From: Paenibacillus sp. FSL K6-1096 | GTDB lineage: Bacteria; Bacillota; Bacilli; Paenibacillales; Paenibacillaceae | Direction: 5' to 3' | Length of the DNA stretch: 64,000 nucleotides | NCBI RefSeq assembly: GCF_037977055.1 | Contig: NZ_CP150274.1 | Coordinates: forward strand, 62,001-126,000 | In this document: positions 49,632-58,314 of the stretch, in pieces | Layout: every line of letters begins with the position of its first letter | Numbering within the stretch: the first letter of the stretch is position 1 | The notes under the pieces: generated by a model | The model's database searches: none | The model's input: the letters and a program-made list of their open reading frames with translations, nothing else | What the model was told of the DNA's origin: nothing | Translations under genes and position numbers: made by a program

Positions 49632-52204
49632 ATATTTTTCACAAGGTTACCCTGCAGGGAATGAGCAAAAGCCGCACCCGCACCATCGTTACCATCATCG
49701 GAGTCATGCTGTCGGCCGCGATGATTACCGCCGTTGCCACCTTCGCCGTGTCCCTCCAGAGCTATATGATCAATGGGGCAGAGGTGAAATACGGCAGCTG
49801 GCATCTTGAATTCCCGGCGGTGAATTCCGCTTTCGTGCAGGAGCGGACAGGCGACAAGGAAGTTACCCATACCGCAGCCTATCATAATGTAGGGTACGCC
49901 AAGCTGGCCGGGGGGAAGAACCCCGATAAGCCTTATCTTTTCATAGCCGGGTTTAATGAGGACACCATGAATAGCCTGCCCGTTACCCTGATCTCCGGCA
50001 GAATGCCGGAGAACAGCGGGGAGATTGTCGTCCCGGCGCATGTAGCGGCCAATGGCGGGGTAAGATTCGCAGAAGGCGATACGCTTACCCTGGCTGTCGG
50101 AGACCGCATAAAGGGCAATGAGAGGCTCAGCCAACATGATCCGTATCTTGCCGGAGGCGGACCGGGGCAGGACGGAGAGATGCTGTCGCCGACTGTTGAG
50201 CGCACCTACAAGATAGTGGGCATCTGCGAAAGACCTGCTTTTGAAGAAGTCGCCGCACCAGGATACACCCTGATCACCAGAGCCTCCTCCGCAGACCAAA
50301 GTGACAGCTTCAGCCTGTTTGTAACCCTTAAGCATCCACGCGGGGTGAAGGCTTATGCCGGCAGCTTTGCCGGGAACCATGCTTACGTCTACAACGATTC
50401 TGTATTGCGCTTCATGGGCGTATCCAGCGATGGCCTGCTCACCATGCTGCTGTATACAGCCGGGGGAATCGTTGCCTTGATTATTGTAACCGGCTCCGTA
50501 TTTATGATCTATAATGCCTTCACTATCTCCCTGAACGAACGCACCCGCCAATTCGGCATTCTCTCGTCCGTGGGAGCGACAGCCAGACAGCTAAGGAATT
50601 CTGTTCTGTTCGAGGGGCTATGTATCGGTGCGGTTGGCATTCCGCTTGGCGTGATCGCGGGCATAGGCAGCATGGGACTGGTGCTGTCCGCCGTATCCAG
50701 TAATTTCGGAAATATTCTCTATTCAGGTGTTCCGCTGAGCTTAAAGGTGTCTGTTCCGTCCATTGTCTGTGCGGCAGCGCTCAGCCTGGTTACCATTCTA
50801 ATCTCGGCCTATATTCCGGCCAGAAAAGCGGCAAACACCCCAGTGATGGAGAGTATCCGCCAGACGAACGAGGTTAAGGTGGAAGCCAAGGCGCTCAAGA
50901 CGTCCGGGTGGGCACAGCGAATCTACGGGCTGGAGGGAACACTGGCGCTTAAGAATTTCAAACGGAACAAGAAACGCTACCGCAGCATTGTGCTGTCCCT
51001 CATGTTAAGCGTAGTGCTGTTTATTTCGGCTAACGCTTTCGTAACGGATATGAGGCAGATGTCGGAGCGGGCCGTGGCGTTTACAACCTATGATATCGGC
51101 TTCGCCACGCAGGAGATGACATATCAGGAGATGATAGCGCTCTATGATAAGCTCAGAACCGCAGACGGGGTGTACGATAGCTCTTACCAGGCGCTGTTGA
51201 AGTATCCGGCCAAGGTTCGGGCCAGCGATCTTTCGGATGCGTATTGGGCAAATTCAGGGAATTCTGTACCGTACTCGCCTGATAAGCTGATTGATCTGGA
51301 TGTAAATCTCCAGTTTCTGGATGATGCAGCCTATCTGAAGATTCTCCAGGATGTGGGCTTGCCTGAAGAAGAGTATACTGGTGCGCAGGCTAAATTCATC
51401 TCGGTGGCCAAAATGACGGATATGGCGGATAATAACCGGAAGAGAGAAGTGGATCAGTTTAGTAATTTGTTCAAGGGTTCCGCTTATGAGTTTGCAGGCT
51501 CGCCTATTAGCGTTACCTTCGTGGACACAGTACCGCCGGATACTCTCCCTCTCCCGGGTGATGGGGGCTCCAGGCATCCGTACTTTTTGAGTGTGATCGC
51601 TCCGTATTCGCTTATAGCGAGGTTTGAATCCCCGGATACCCCGGCGGTGGTGAAAGGATTGACCTTCCTCTCCAGGAACCCGGCCCAATCGGTGGCTGAA
51701 ATGGACAAAATGATACAAGCATCGCAAGTCACGGCCGATTACAAGCTGTACAATGTGTACAAAATGATGGACGAGAGCCGCAATACGATTTTTATCATCA
51801 ATGTGTTCGCGTATACCTTCATTGTCATGATCTCGCTGATCGCCATTGCCAATGTGTTCAACACGATCTCCACCAATATCAAGCTGCGCCGCCGGGAGCT
51901 GGCGATGCTCCGCTCCGTGGGCATGTCCGAACGCGGCTTCCAGCGGATGATGAATTTCGAATGTGCTTTTTACGGGATGAGGGCGCTGAGCTTCGGTCTT
52001 CCTATCGGGCTGGCCGTCTCCTGGCTGATCTACCGTGGAATGCTTACCGGCGGGGCGGATAACATCGATTATGTCTTCCCGTGGACGAGTGTCGGCATCA
52101 GCATATTCAGCGTACTGCTGGTTGTGTTCGTCACCATGCTGTATTCGGTCAGCACAATCAAGAGAGAGAATATCATTGATGCGCTGCGGGATGATTTGAC
52201 TTAA
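49628..52204 (+). CDS. FtsX-type ABC transporter permease
   Basis: An 858-residue permease. An N-terminal helix (about residues 18-42) is followed by a large extracytoplasmic domain (about 45-270), a first FtsX block of three helices (about 275-400), another helix near 445 with a second extracytoplasmic domain (about 470-700), and a final FtsX block (about 715-850). The two-FtsX architecture is typical of export or resistance systems linked to two-component regulators. The neighbouring kinase and regulator support a role in sensing or removing a membrane-active compound; this is inference. Confidence 0.88.
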   Translation: MNIFHKVTLQGMSKSRTRTIVTIIGVMLSAAMITAVATFAVSLQSYMINGAEVKYGSWHLEFPAVNSAFVQERTGDKEVTHTAAYHNVGYAKLAGGKNPDKPYLFIAGFNEDTMNSLPVTLISGRMPENSGEIVVPAHVAANGGVRFAEGDTLTLAVGDRIKGNERLSQHDPYLAGGGPGQDGEMLSPTVERTYKIVGICERPAFEEVAAPGYTLITRASSADQSDSFSLFVTLKHPRGVKAYAGSFAGNHAYVYNDSVLRFMGVSSDGLLTMLLYTAGGIVALIIVTGSVFMIYNAFTISLNERTRQFGILSSVGATARQLRNSVLFEGLCIGAVGIPLGVIAGIGSMGLVLSAVSSNFGNILYSGVPLSLKVSVPSIVCAAALSLVTILISAYIPARKAANTPVMESIRQTNEVKVEAKALKTSGWAQRIYGLEGTLALKNFKRNKKRYRSIVLSLMLSVVLFISANAFVTDMRQMSERAVAFTTYDIGFATQEMTYQEMIALYDKLRTADGVYDSSYQALLKYPAKVRASDLSDAYWANSGNSVPYSPDKLIDLDVNLQFLDDAAYLKILQDVGLPEEEYTGAQAKFISVAKMTDMADNNRKREVDQFSNLFKGSAYEFAGSPISVTFVDTVPPDTLPLPGDGGSRHPYFLSVIAPYSLIARFESPDTPAVVKGLTFLSRNPAQSVAEMDKMIQASQVTADYKLYNVYKMMDESRNTIFIINVFAYTFIVMISLIAIANVFNTISTNIKLRRRELAMLRSVGMSERGFQRMMNFECAFYGMRALSFGLPIGLAVSWLIYRGMLTGGADNIDYVFPWTSVGISIFSVLLVVFVTMLYSVSTIKRENIIDALRDDLT

Positions 52205-52216
52205 GCGATTCCATGC

Positions 52217-52248
52217 TTGACCCTGACGTATAGTAGAGGGTTTATAAT
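52217..52248 (+). promoter_or_regulatory. MerR-type promoter/operator of the CPBP-MerR operon
   Basis: TTGACC (52217-52222) and TATAAT (52243-52248) are separated by 20 bp, longer than sigma-A normally tolerates. The spacer region carries a dyad: ACCCT (52220-52224) and AGGGT (52237-52241) around a central TA. This is the standard layout of promoters activated by MerR proteins through DNA untwisting, and the operon encodes a MerR protein. Confidence 0.8.
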
Positions 52249-52268
52249 GGCAGCAGGAGGGATGGATA

Positions 52269-53147
52269 ATGGATAAAATAACACTGCCTGCAAGTCACAG
52301 CTATGGCCGGGGGTCGACAAGCAGTTGGCTGGCGGTTACGGCGCTTGGATGGCTGGCGATGACCCTGGGCCTGTTCACAGCCACAGTTGCCGGGAATGCT
52401 GTCCGGGCTTCCGGCGGCACGGACAACACCATTGCTGTCGTACAGGCTCTGACTACAGCGCTGCTCATTGTACCTGCCGTCTATCTTATTCAGCGCCGGT
52501 TCCAGCTGACCGGCCGTCTGCTGTCAGTAACTCCAGCCGCACTACTGCAGTTGCTGAGCGGCGGAGCGTTAGCCTTGCTGCTGGGTGGACTAGGCTTTAT
52601 GATTACCGGTGCGCTGGGCTGGACCACCATTATTGAATGGCACTTCTCCGTGGATCTATTAATAGCGGTAGCCTTCAATATTTGTATTGCCTTTCTGTAC
52701 GAGGCGCTCCCGGAGGAGTTGTCGATGAGAGGAATCGTCTACAGCGGCTTGCGGCTGCGGCTGCCTGCCTATGCTGCCTATGGCGCTCAGGTGCTGCTGT
52801 TTGTGCTGGTGCCGGTCACGGTGAACCAGCTTCAAGCCTGGAGCGGAATGGGCCGCGGAAATATTATTAACGCAGACTATGTGATTATGCTGGTGTGCTT
52901 CGGCACGGTGCTTCAGCTCTGGCGCAGCTTGACCGGATCGCTGTGGGCGTCCATCGGCTTTCATCTGGCGTATCTGACAATGGCGCGGTTTGTTATTCTG
53001 CAGAGAGAGCGGAGGATACTAACATACAATGAGCTGGAGACGGGGACAGGACCGGTTGTCATACAATTTGGTATAATCATTATCGGCAGCGCTGTGCTGC
53101 TGGCGCTGCTCAATCTGGTGTTACGCCAGCGCCGCTTACACCTGTGA
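52269..53147 (+). CDS. CPBP-family intramembrane metalloprotease (CAAX protease-like)
   Basis: A 292-residue membrane protein with about eight helices. The CPBP motifs are present: EALPEELSMRG (the EExxxR motif, near residue 148) and GFHLAYL near residue 235 for the metal-binding His. Family members include prenyl-protein proteases and bacteriocin-immunity proteins. It shares a MerR-type promoter with the following regulator, so it is probably induced by a small molecule. Confidence 0.85.
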   Translation: MDKITLPASHSYGRGSTSSWLAVTALGWLAMTLGLFTATVAGNAVRASGGTDNTIAVVQALTTALLIVPAVYLIQRRFQLTGRLLSVTPAALLQLLSGGALALLLGGLGFMITGALGWTTIIEWHFSVDLLIAVAFNICIAFLYEALPEELSMRGIVYSGLRLRLPAYAAYGAQVLLFVLVPVTVNQLQAWSGMGRGNIINADYVIMLVCFGTVLQLWRSLTGSLWASIGFHLAYLTMARFVILQRERRILTYNELETGTGPVVIQFGIIIIGSAVLLALLNLVLRQRRLHL

Positions 53148-53164
53148 ATGTAGGGAGGGAGCCG

Positions 53165-53920
53165 ATGTATACTGTAGGGCAGTTGTCCAAGCTCACCGGT
53201 GTGTCTGTCCGCACCTTGCATTACTATGAGAAGCAGGGCCTGCTCCAGCCGGACAGGAATACCGGGAACCAATACCGTTCATATAGTGAGGATGATATTT
53301 TACGCCTGCAGAAGATTGCTGTACTGAAGCAAATGCATTTTAAGCTGAGTGAGATCAAGGTCATCCTCGACAAAGGGGAGACGGCTCACAACGATGTTGC
53401 CGTCTGGAGCCGGGCCCTTACGCAGCAGATGGCTATCGTCAAGCAGCAGCAGGAGAAATTGCAAGCGGTAGAGCAATTGCTGTATTCAACCCTATACGCC
53501 ATGCGGGCAAGCGAACAGGTGAATATAGACGAGATGCTTCGATTTATCCGTGAGCTTGAGCAGCCTCTGCAAGGTAAAGCGCTACGGGAGCAGTACTTCT
53601 CACCAGAGGAGCTTGAGCAGTTGCCGGTCAACGATATGAGCAATCCGCTGACGATGGAATGGGCCGATATTCTCAGGCGGGCCTCGGGACTGCTGGCCGA
53701 ACCGCCCGATTCACCGGCAGCGCAGCAGCTTGCGGCCTCTATTATCGAATACGCCGATAAAATGTTTGGCGGAGACGAGCAGCTCATCCAGAAATATTGG
53801 GACTACATCACTCCGCAGGAGGGCCAGCCCGCACGGATGTACGGAATGACCGCTGAAGTCATGCAATATATGGATGCGGCTATTCGTATTTATATGGGCG
53901 GGGATCTTCCCCGCCCATAG
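53165..53920 (+). CDS. MerR-family regulator with TipAS-like antibiotic-binding domain
   Basis: A 251-residue regulator. An N-terminal MerR winged helix (YTVGQLSKLTGVSVRTLHYY) is followed by a coiled coil (about residues 75-115) and a C-terminal TipAS-like domain (about 130-250, with YGMTAEVMQYMDAAI near the end). TipAS domains bind thiopeptide-like antibiotics. The ATG at 53165 follows GGGAGGGAG; the frame from 53144 has no better site. It very likely activates its own operon from the promoter at 52217. Confidence 0.88.
   Translation: MYTVGQLSKLTGVSVRTLHYYEKQGLLQPDRNTGNQYRSYSEDDILRLQKIAVLKQMHFKLSEIKVILDKGETAHNDVAVWSRALTQQMAIVKQQQEKLQAVEQLLYSTLYAMRASEQVNIDEMLRFIRELEQPLQGKALREQYFSPEELEQLPVNDMSNPLTMEWADILRRASGLLAEPPDSPAAQQLAASIIEYADKMFGGDEQLIQKYWDYITPQEGQPARMYGMTAEVMQYMDAAIRIYMGGDLPRP
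53894..53918 (+). terminator. Perfect hairpin at the end of the MerR gene
   Basis: ATGGGCGGGG-ATCTT-CCCCGCCCAT is a ten-pair GC-rich stem that overlaps the last codons. There is no T-run, so termination would be inefficient or factor-assisted; it may instead protect the 3' end. Confidence 0.5.
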
Positions 53921-53940
53921 TCGGTAAGTGGACCAATTGC

Positions 53941-54125
53941 GATTGTATGCGAAAAAGTGAATACATTTGCTGACGAAGAGGCGGGCGGGCCAAATGTATA
54001 TGAAAAACCGAATACAATGGACGACCGTGAAGGCAGATGGCCTAATTATATGTGAAAAACCGAATACAATTGCTCGTGCTACTAGTAACGGGCCTAATGT
54101 ATGCGAAAAACAGAATACAATCGGT
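53941..54125 (+). repeat. Intergenic palindrome array D (4 units, 51-52 bp period)
   Basis: Four units of the GAAAAAC palindrome family have cores at 53952, 54003, 54055 and 54106, so the steps are 51, 52 and 51 bp. Unit 1 has a changed core (AAAAAGTG). Arms are TGTAT/ATACA, TATAT/ATACA and similar. The array lies in the 333-bp gap 53921-54253, after the MerR hairpin and before the lipoprotein gene. Confidence 0.88.
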
Positions 54126-54158
54126 GCCGCTGCCCTGAGGGCTAGGCCCTGTGCTTCA

Positions 54159-54201
54159 CAGCCAGTAATATTTTTGAGAAATCCCGCAAAATATGCAACT
54201 A
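54159..54201 (+). repeat. Solo copy of the second repeat family
   Basis: CAGCCAGTAA followed by an ATTTTT-GAGAA block and GCAAAATATGCAAC matches the third unit at 22041-22084, with a two-base gap and a few changes. As there, it is followed by a TATAAAT-containing stretch just before a plus-strand gene. Confidence 0.7.
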
Positions 54202-54253
54202 CCTCCCATTTCTGTCGTCCTATAAATGATAGAAGAATGAAGGAGGGTTCAAT

Positions 54254-54757
54254 GTGATAAAGCGAAAACTTCTAGTCCCCGCAGCAGCTATTTCTATAAT
54301 TCTATCTTTGGCGGGCTGTACCGGCGGGGATAACAAAGACCAATCCCTACAAGGTAACAACTCTGTTCATCCCGTGTCCAACCCCAATGAAGACAGCAGC
54401 ACGCAGACCATCACAAACTACGACTTTGAGTCCGTCAAGAAAATCACGGTCACGAAATTACTCAACAAGACACAGGAGAATCCTGAAGCCCCCATGGAAT
54501 ACACAGATCAAGAATCTATAGAAATGTTTGTCCAAACTATCCATAGCGCTGTACCTATACCGGGGATTCTGAATGTGTCTAATGCCAACTATGATATCTT
54601 AATCGAATCCGCAAAGAAGAAATATGCGTTCCAGCTATGGATCAATGAGGAGATCGAGCAAGCCATGATTATGGACATGAGAGATACGCATACCGGATAT
54701 ACGCTGACTAAGGAAGCTACGGCTGAATTGAAGAAGAAGGTACTGATGCGCCCTTGA
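54254..54757 (+). CDS. Hypothetical lipoprotein
   Basis: A 167-residue protein that I do not recognise. It starts with GTG at 54254 after GAAGGAGGG. The N-terminus is a lipoprotein signal peptide with lipobox LAGC (Cys near residue 22), followed by a polar tether and a domain of about 115 residues. It would sit on the outer face of the membrane. It is transcribed alone and converges on the AraC-type gene. Function unknown. Confidence 0.75.
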   Translation: MIKRKLLVPAAAISIILSLAGCTGGDNKDQSLQGNNSVHPVSNPNEDSSTQTITNYDFESVKKITVTKLLNKTQENPEAPMEYTDQESIEMFVQTIHSAVPIPGILNVSNANYDILIESAKKKYAFQLWINEEIEQAMIMDMRDTHTGYTLTKEATAELKKKVLMRP

Positions 54758-54776
54758 TGCAATCCGCGATATTCCC

Positions 54777-57068
54777 TCATTCCTCCCCGGCCGCCGAACC
54801 CAGCCCCTGATTCTCCCCGCCAGCCCGCTTGCGGTACTCGCCCGGCGTTAAGCCGGAGGCGCGCTTGAACATGCGGATGAACGAATTCACATTCTGGTAG
54901 CCGACCTGAAGCGCGATGTCCTGGATGCGCAGGTCGATGTTCATCAGCAGCTCCTTGGCCCGCTCGATCCGCAGCGTGTTCAGGTATTCGCTGAAGTTGA
55001 TGCCGGTCTTCTCCTTGAAGATGCTCGACAGATAGCCGGAGGTCAGATTCAGCTTGTCGGCTACAATATTCAGGTTGATGTCCTCCCCGTAATGCTTGTC
55101 CAGATACTCCAGCACGAAGCTGATGACCGGGTCCCGGGTCTCCGAGCCGCTGCGGATAGCAGCAAGCACAGGGGACGTCAGCTCCCGTAGCCATATCTTA
55201 TATTGATCGGCAGTATGGAAGGCAGCGAACGGCTCGCCGGAGAGGGCAGAGAGCAGGCCTGCTTCAAGCTCCGGCAGATTGAGCTTCATGACGGTTTTGC
55301 CGGTCTGCTCAGCCACCCCGCGGGCGAACGTCCGGAAATCCTCGGCGGTAGCATCCTTGCTCTGGAGCTGCTCCAGCTGGCGGTCCAGCCAGCCGAAGAC
55401 GGCATCTTCGCTGCCGGATTGCAGCAGATTATGCAGTTCCTCCCCGTAAGTGACCTTCAAATGGAACGTTTTGGCCGACGAAGCCCGCGGCTCCACGATA
55501 ATCTGTGTCTCCCCGTTCAGTCTGCGTTCCTTCAGCAGCTCCGATAGACTATGGTAAGCATCGGTAAAAGGCGTCTCTCCGGAGTATACCGGACTCACGG
55601 CTATGGTAAGGAAGAGCGAATCCTCCGCTGCCAGCAGCTCCTGAAGGGTGCCCAGCACCTGGAGAATACCGCTCTGCGGGCCGGGGTTGAAGAGCAGGAG
55701 GAGGAGCAGATCCTGCTCCGGCTGGAGGACAACGTTCTCGCTCTCCTCACCGCTGAACAGGCGCTGAATGAGCTGCCACAAAGCCAGTGTATGCTGCTCG
55801 GGCTCCTCCGCCGGGCGGGTGAAGCTGAGCTTGAAGAGAATGGATGCATAGGGCTGCTCGGAGTGCAGCGCATCGTCCAGCTCGCTCAGGCTTGCGTGCA
55901 GCGGAATATTCTTCACCTTATGGGTGTACGCATACTGGCGGACCAGCGAATTCTTATGCTCCAGATCGTTCTGGATGAAGCGGTTGTCCTCCAGAATCGA
56001 GCTTAACCGGTCGCCGATAATGGCGAATTCCTTGACGCTGCTCAGCTTGCCGGGGCTGCTGCCGCTCTTGCGGTCGAGCGCGGCGACCAGTCGCTGAAGC
56101 GGCTGGTTCAGCCGGAAGCTGAACAGGAAGGAGAACAGCAGGCTGACCAGCACCGCAGCGGTGAGCAGCACCGCCAGCAGCAGCCGCATACCGCGCAGTC
56201 CGCTGGCAATGGCAGCCACCTCGGTTACGCGGATATAGGTGAAGCCGGTCTGGGCCCCTTTTTCATAGAAATAATATTGGTCTCCGATCCGCTCATGCGA
56301 GCTTGTACTGGCAGCATCCTTCAGCGCAGGCAAAGCTGTCTCCGTTGTGGAGAAGAGCCGCCGGCCCTGGGCATCCAATATATAGAAGGGATTCTTGCCG
56401 GCATCCCCGTAAGCCTTCTCCATCCGCTGCGGATTGAGCATCACCAGCCCGTACACCTCTTCATAAGGGATGGCCTTGACCAGCACCGGCATCAGCCGTC
56501 CAAGCGCACGCGTGGAGTTCATCGTCGTCTCCGTAAACGAAGCGGCAGGGAGTACCTTCAGAAACTGGTTGCCCACCGTCTGGCTGCGCCAGAAGTCTGC
56601 GGGATAGTCCTGGCTGTAATAATATTTGCCGAACATATCCTCCGTGCTGCTGAGGCCCTCTTTTTCAAGTACATAATCCTCCCCCTTGAAGTACAGAATG
56701 AAATTCTCAATATGCAGAAAAGGATTCCCGTAAATGGTCATCAGATCAGACTTCACCTCGTTAACAATATCGTAACGCCGGTTCTCCTTCAGATGGCTGA
56801 GAATACCCAGGTTGGCCGTCCACGTATCGGACTGGGTCAGCGCCAGAATCATATTCTGGGTCAGCCGGAAGTGATTCTCGTATCCCTCGACGGTCTGCTT
56901 GAGACTCTGCTCATTCTGCCGCACCACCTCCTGATAGACCTTGCCGCTTAGATATAGATGAGAGAACAGATTAAATGAAGCCAATAACAGGATGACACTC
57001 AGGAAGCTGAGCATCAGCTTGACGAACAAGCTGCTCAGGGCAAACTGGCTGGTAAGCGGTCTTTTCAT
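54777..57068 (-). CDS. Membrane-bound AraC-family transcriptional regulator
   Basis: A 763-residue regulator of a type frequent in Paenibacillus. It has a membrane helix (about residues 12-35), an extracellular sensor of the Cache kind (about 40-290), a second helix (about 295-318), a linker, and a C-terminal AraC double helix-turn-helix (about 655-750, with TSGYLSSIFKEKTG and NVNSFIRMFKRASG). No kinase or receiver domain is present, so signal and DNA binding are in one chain. It is divergent from the importer at 57331 and probably controls it. Confidence 0.88.
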   Translation of the reverse strand: MKRPLTSQFALSSLFVKLMLSFLSVILLLASFNLFSHLYLSGKVYQEVVRQNEQSLKQTVEGYENHFRLTQNMILALTQSDTWTANLGILSHLKENRRYDIVNEVKSDLMTIYGNPFLHIENFILYFKGEDYVLEKEGLSSTEDMFGKYYYSQDYPADFWRSQTVGNQFLKVLPAASFTETTMNSTRALGRLMPVLVKAIPYEEVYGLVMLNPQRMEKAYGDAGKNPFYILDAQGRRLFSTTETALPALKDAASTSSHERIGDQYYFYEKGAQTGFTYIRVTEVAAIASGLRGMRLLLAVLLTAAVLVSLLFSFLFSFRLNQPLQRLVAALDRKSGSSPGKLSSVKEFAIIGDRLSSILEDNRFIQNDLEHKNSLVRQYAYTHKVKNIPLHASLSELDDALHSEQPYASILFKLSFTRPAEEPEQHTLALWQLIQRLFSGEESENVVLQPEQDLLLLLLFNPGPQSGILQVLGTLQELLAAEDSLFLTIAVSPVYSGETPFTDAYHSLSELLKERRLNGETQIIVEPRASSAKTFHLKVTYGEELHNLLQSGSEDAVFGWLDRQLEQLQSKDATAEDFRTFARGVAEQTGKTVMKLNLPELEAGLLSALSGEPFAAFHTADQYKIWLRELTSPVLAAIRSGSETRDPVISFVLEYLDKHYGEDINLNIVADKLNLTSGYLSSIFKEKTGINFSEYLNTLRIERAKELLMNIDLRIQDIALQVGYQNVNSFIRMFKRASGLTPGEYRKRAGGENQGLGSAAGEE

Positions 57069-57217
57069 AGGTAATCCCCCTTCGGATGCAGCCGCTTTTC
57101 TATGGTTTTATCCTATCATAGCGGCCCAAAGCTGACACGCACAATATGCACTTTTACCGATTTATACGCCAATACCATGAAATATGCAGATATGACGAAA
57201 AGATATATAACATGTAG

Positions 57218-57248
57218 ATAGCGCTTTCCAAAGCAATCCGTCTATAAT
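57218..57248 (+). promoter_or_regulatory. Promoter region of the LplB-like importer with possible cre site
   Basis: GATAGCGCTTTCCA (57218-57231) resembles a catabolite-responsive element, with an AGCGCT centre. TATAAT follows at 57243-57248. No good -35 is visible at the proper distance, so activator dependence is plausible. Confidence 0.4.
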
Positions 57249-57330
57249 TCGGAGACAAACCCCGGAAACACAGGGGAAGTTAGCTGACATATAAGTGAGC
57301 TGCTATCAATCAGAACAAGAGGGGATGCCT

Positions 57331-58299
57331 ATGGCTCAAACGAGTGCAGTACAGGACAACATGCGAAAGGAAGTGAAGCTTCCCTACCGGCGGCAAGGAC
57401 GGCTGGTGCGGACCTGGCACCACAATAAAGCGCTCTGGCTGCTGTTCCTGCCGTGCCTGCTGTATTATCTGATTTTCCGGTATGCGCCGATGTTCGGCCT
57501 CGTAATTACGTTCAAGGATTACAATCTGTTCAAAGGAATCTGGGCGAGCGACTGGGCGGGGCTGAAGTATTACCGGATGTTCTTCGACAACCCTGACTTC
57601 TGGCCGCTGATGAAGAATACCTTCTTGCTGGGCTTGTACAAGCTGGTCTTCGGATTCCCGGCACCGATCATTCTGGCGATTCTGCTCAATGAAGTGCGCA
57701 AGGCTGCGTTCAAAAAATTCGTACAGACGGTCAGCTACCTGCCGCATTTCATCTCCAACGTTATTGTCGCGAGCATGGTCATTATGTTCCTGTCACCGAC
57801 TGGAGGCCTCATTAACAATCTGCTGGGCACGTTCGGCATCTCGCCGATCAACTTCATGAATGAGCCCGGGCTGTTCCGGGGCATCTATGTCCTGTCGGAA
57901 ATCTGGCAGCACATCGGCTGGGAGACGATCATCTATCTGGCTGCACTGACGGCGATTGATCCGCAGCTCTATGAAGCGGCCGATATGGACGGGGCGAGCC
58001 GGATGCGCAAAATCTGGCATGTCACCCTTCCCGGCATCTCACCCGCGATTGTCATCACGCTGATTCTGAACATCGGCAAGGTGCTGGAGATCGGCTTCGA
58101 GAAGGTGTTCCTGATGCAGAACCCGGCGATCTACGATACGGCGGACATCATCAGTACGTATGTGTACCGGGTCGGGATGGAGCAGGGGAACTTCAGCTAC
58201 GGGGCCTCCATTGACCTGTTCATGGGGATCATCAGTCTGGTCTTCATCTACAGCGCCAATTACATCAGCCGCCGGGTCAGCGAGACAAGTCTATGGTAG
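57331..58299 (+). CDS. Carbohydrate ABC transporter permease (LplB-like)
   Basis: A 322-residue membrane permease of the LplB/YteP group, with six hydrophobic helices and the ATPase-contact loop EAADMDGASRMRK near residue 225. I chose ATG 57331, seven bases after AGAGGGG; the frame opens at 57295. These proteins import oligosaccharides, often plant or polysaccharide fragments, and share an ATPase encoded elsewhere. Confidence 0.9.
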   Translation: MAQTSAVQDNMRKEVKLPYRRQGRLVRTWHHNKALWLLFLPCLLYYLIFRYAPMFGLVITFKDYNLFKGIWASDWAGLKYYRMFFDNPDFWPLMKNTFLLGLYKLVFGFPAPIILAILLNEVRKAAFKKFVQTVSYLPHFISNVIVASMVIMFLSPTGGLINNLLGTFGISPINFMNEPGLFRGIYVLSEIWQHIGWETIIYLAALTAIDPQLYEAADMDGASRMRKIWHVTLPGISPAIVITLILNIGKVLEIGFEKVFLMQNPAIYDTADIISTYVYRVGMEQGNFSYGASIDLFMGIISLVFIYSANYISRRVSETSLW

Positions 58300-58314
58300 A
58301 GAAGAGGTGTGGTG

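Noticed and set aside
49217..50551. Minus-strand frame of 444 codons
   Set aside because: It runs antisense to the ABC ATPase and permease genes, has low-complexity shadow composition and matches no family. It is a by-product of GC-rich codon use.
53921..54253. Small coding gene (about 96 codons from 53967)
   Set aside because: The frame consists of translated repeat units of array D and has no family resemblance or good start site.
56277..56951. Plus-strand frame of 224 codons
   Set aside because: It is antisense to the membrane AraC regulator, whose domains are unambiguous.
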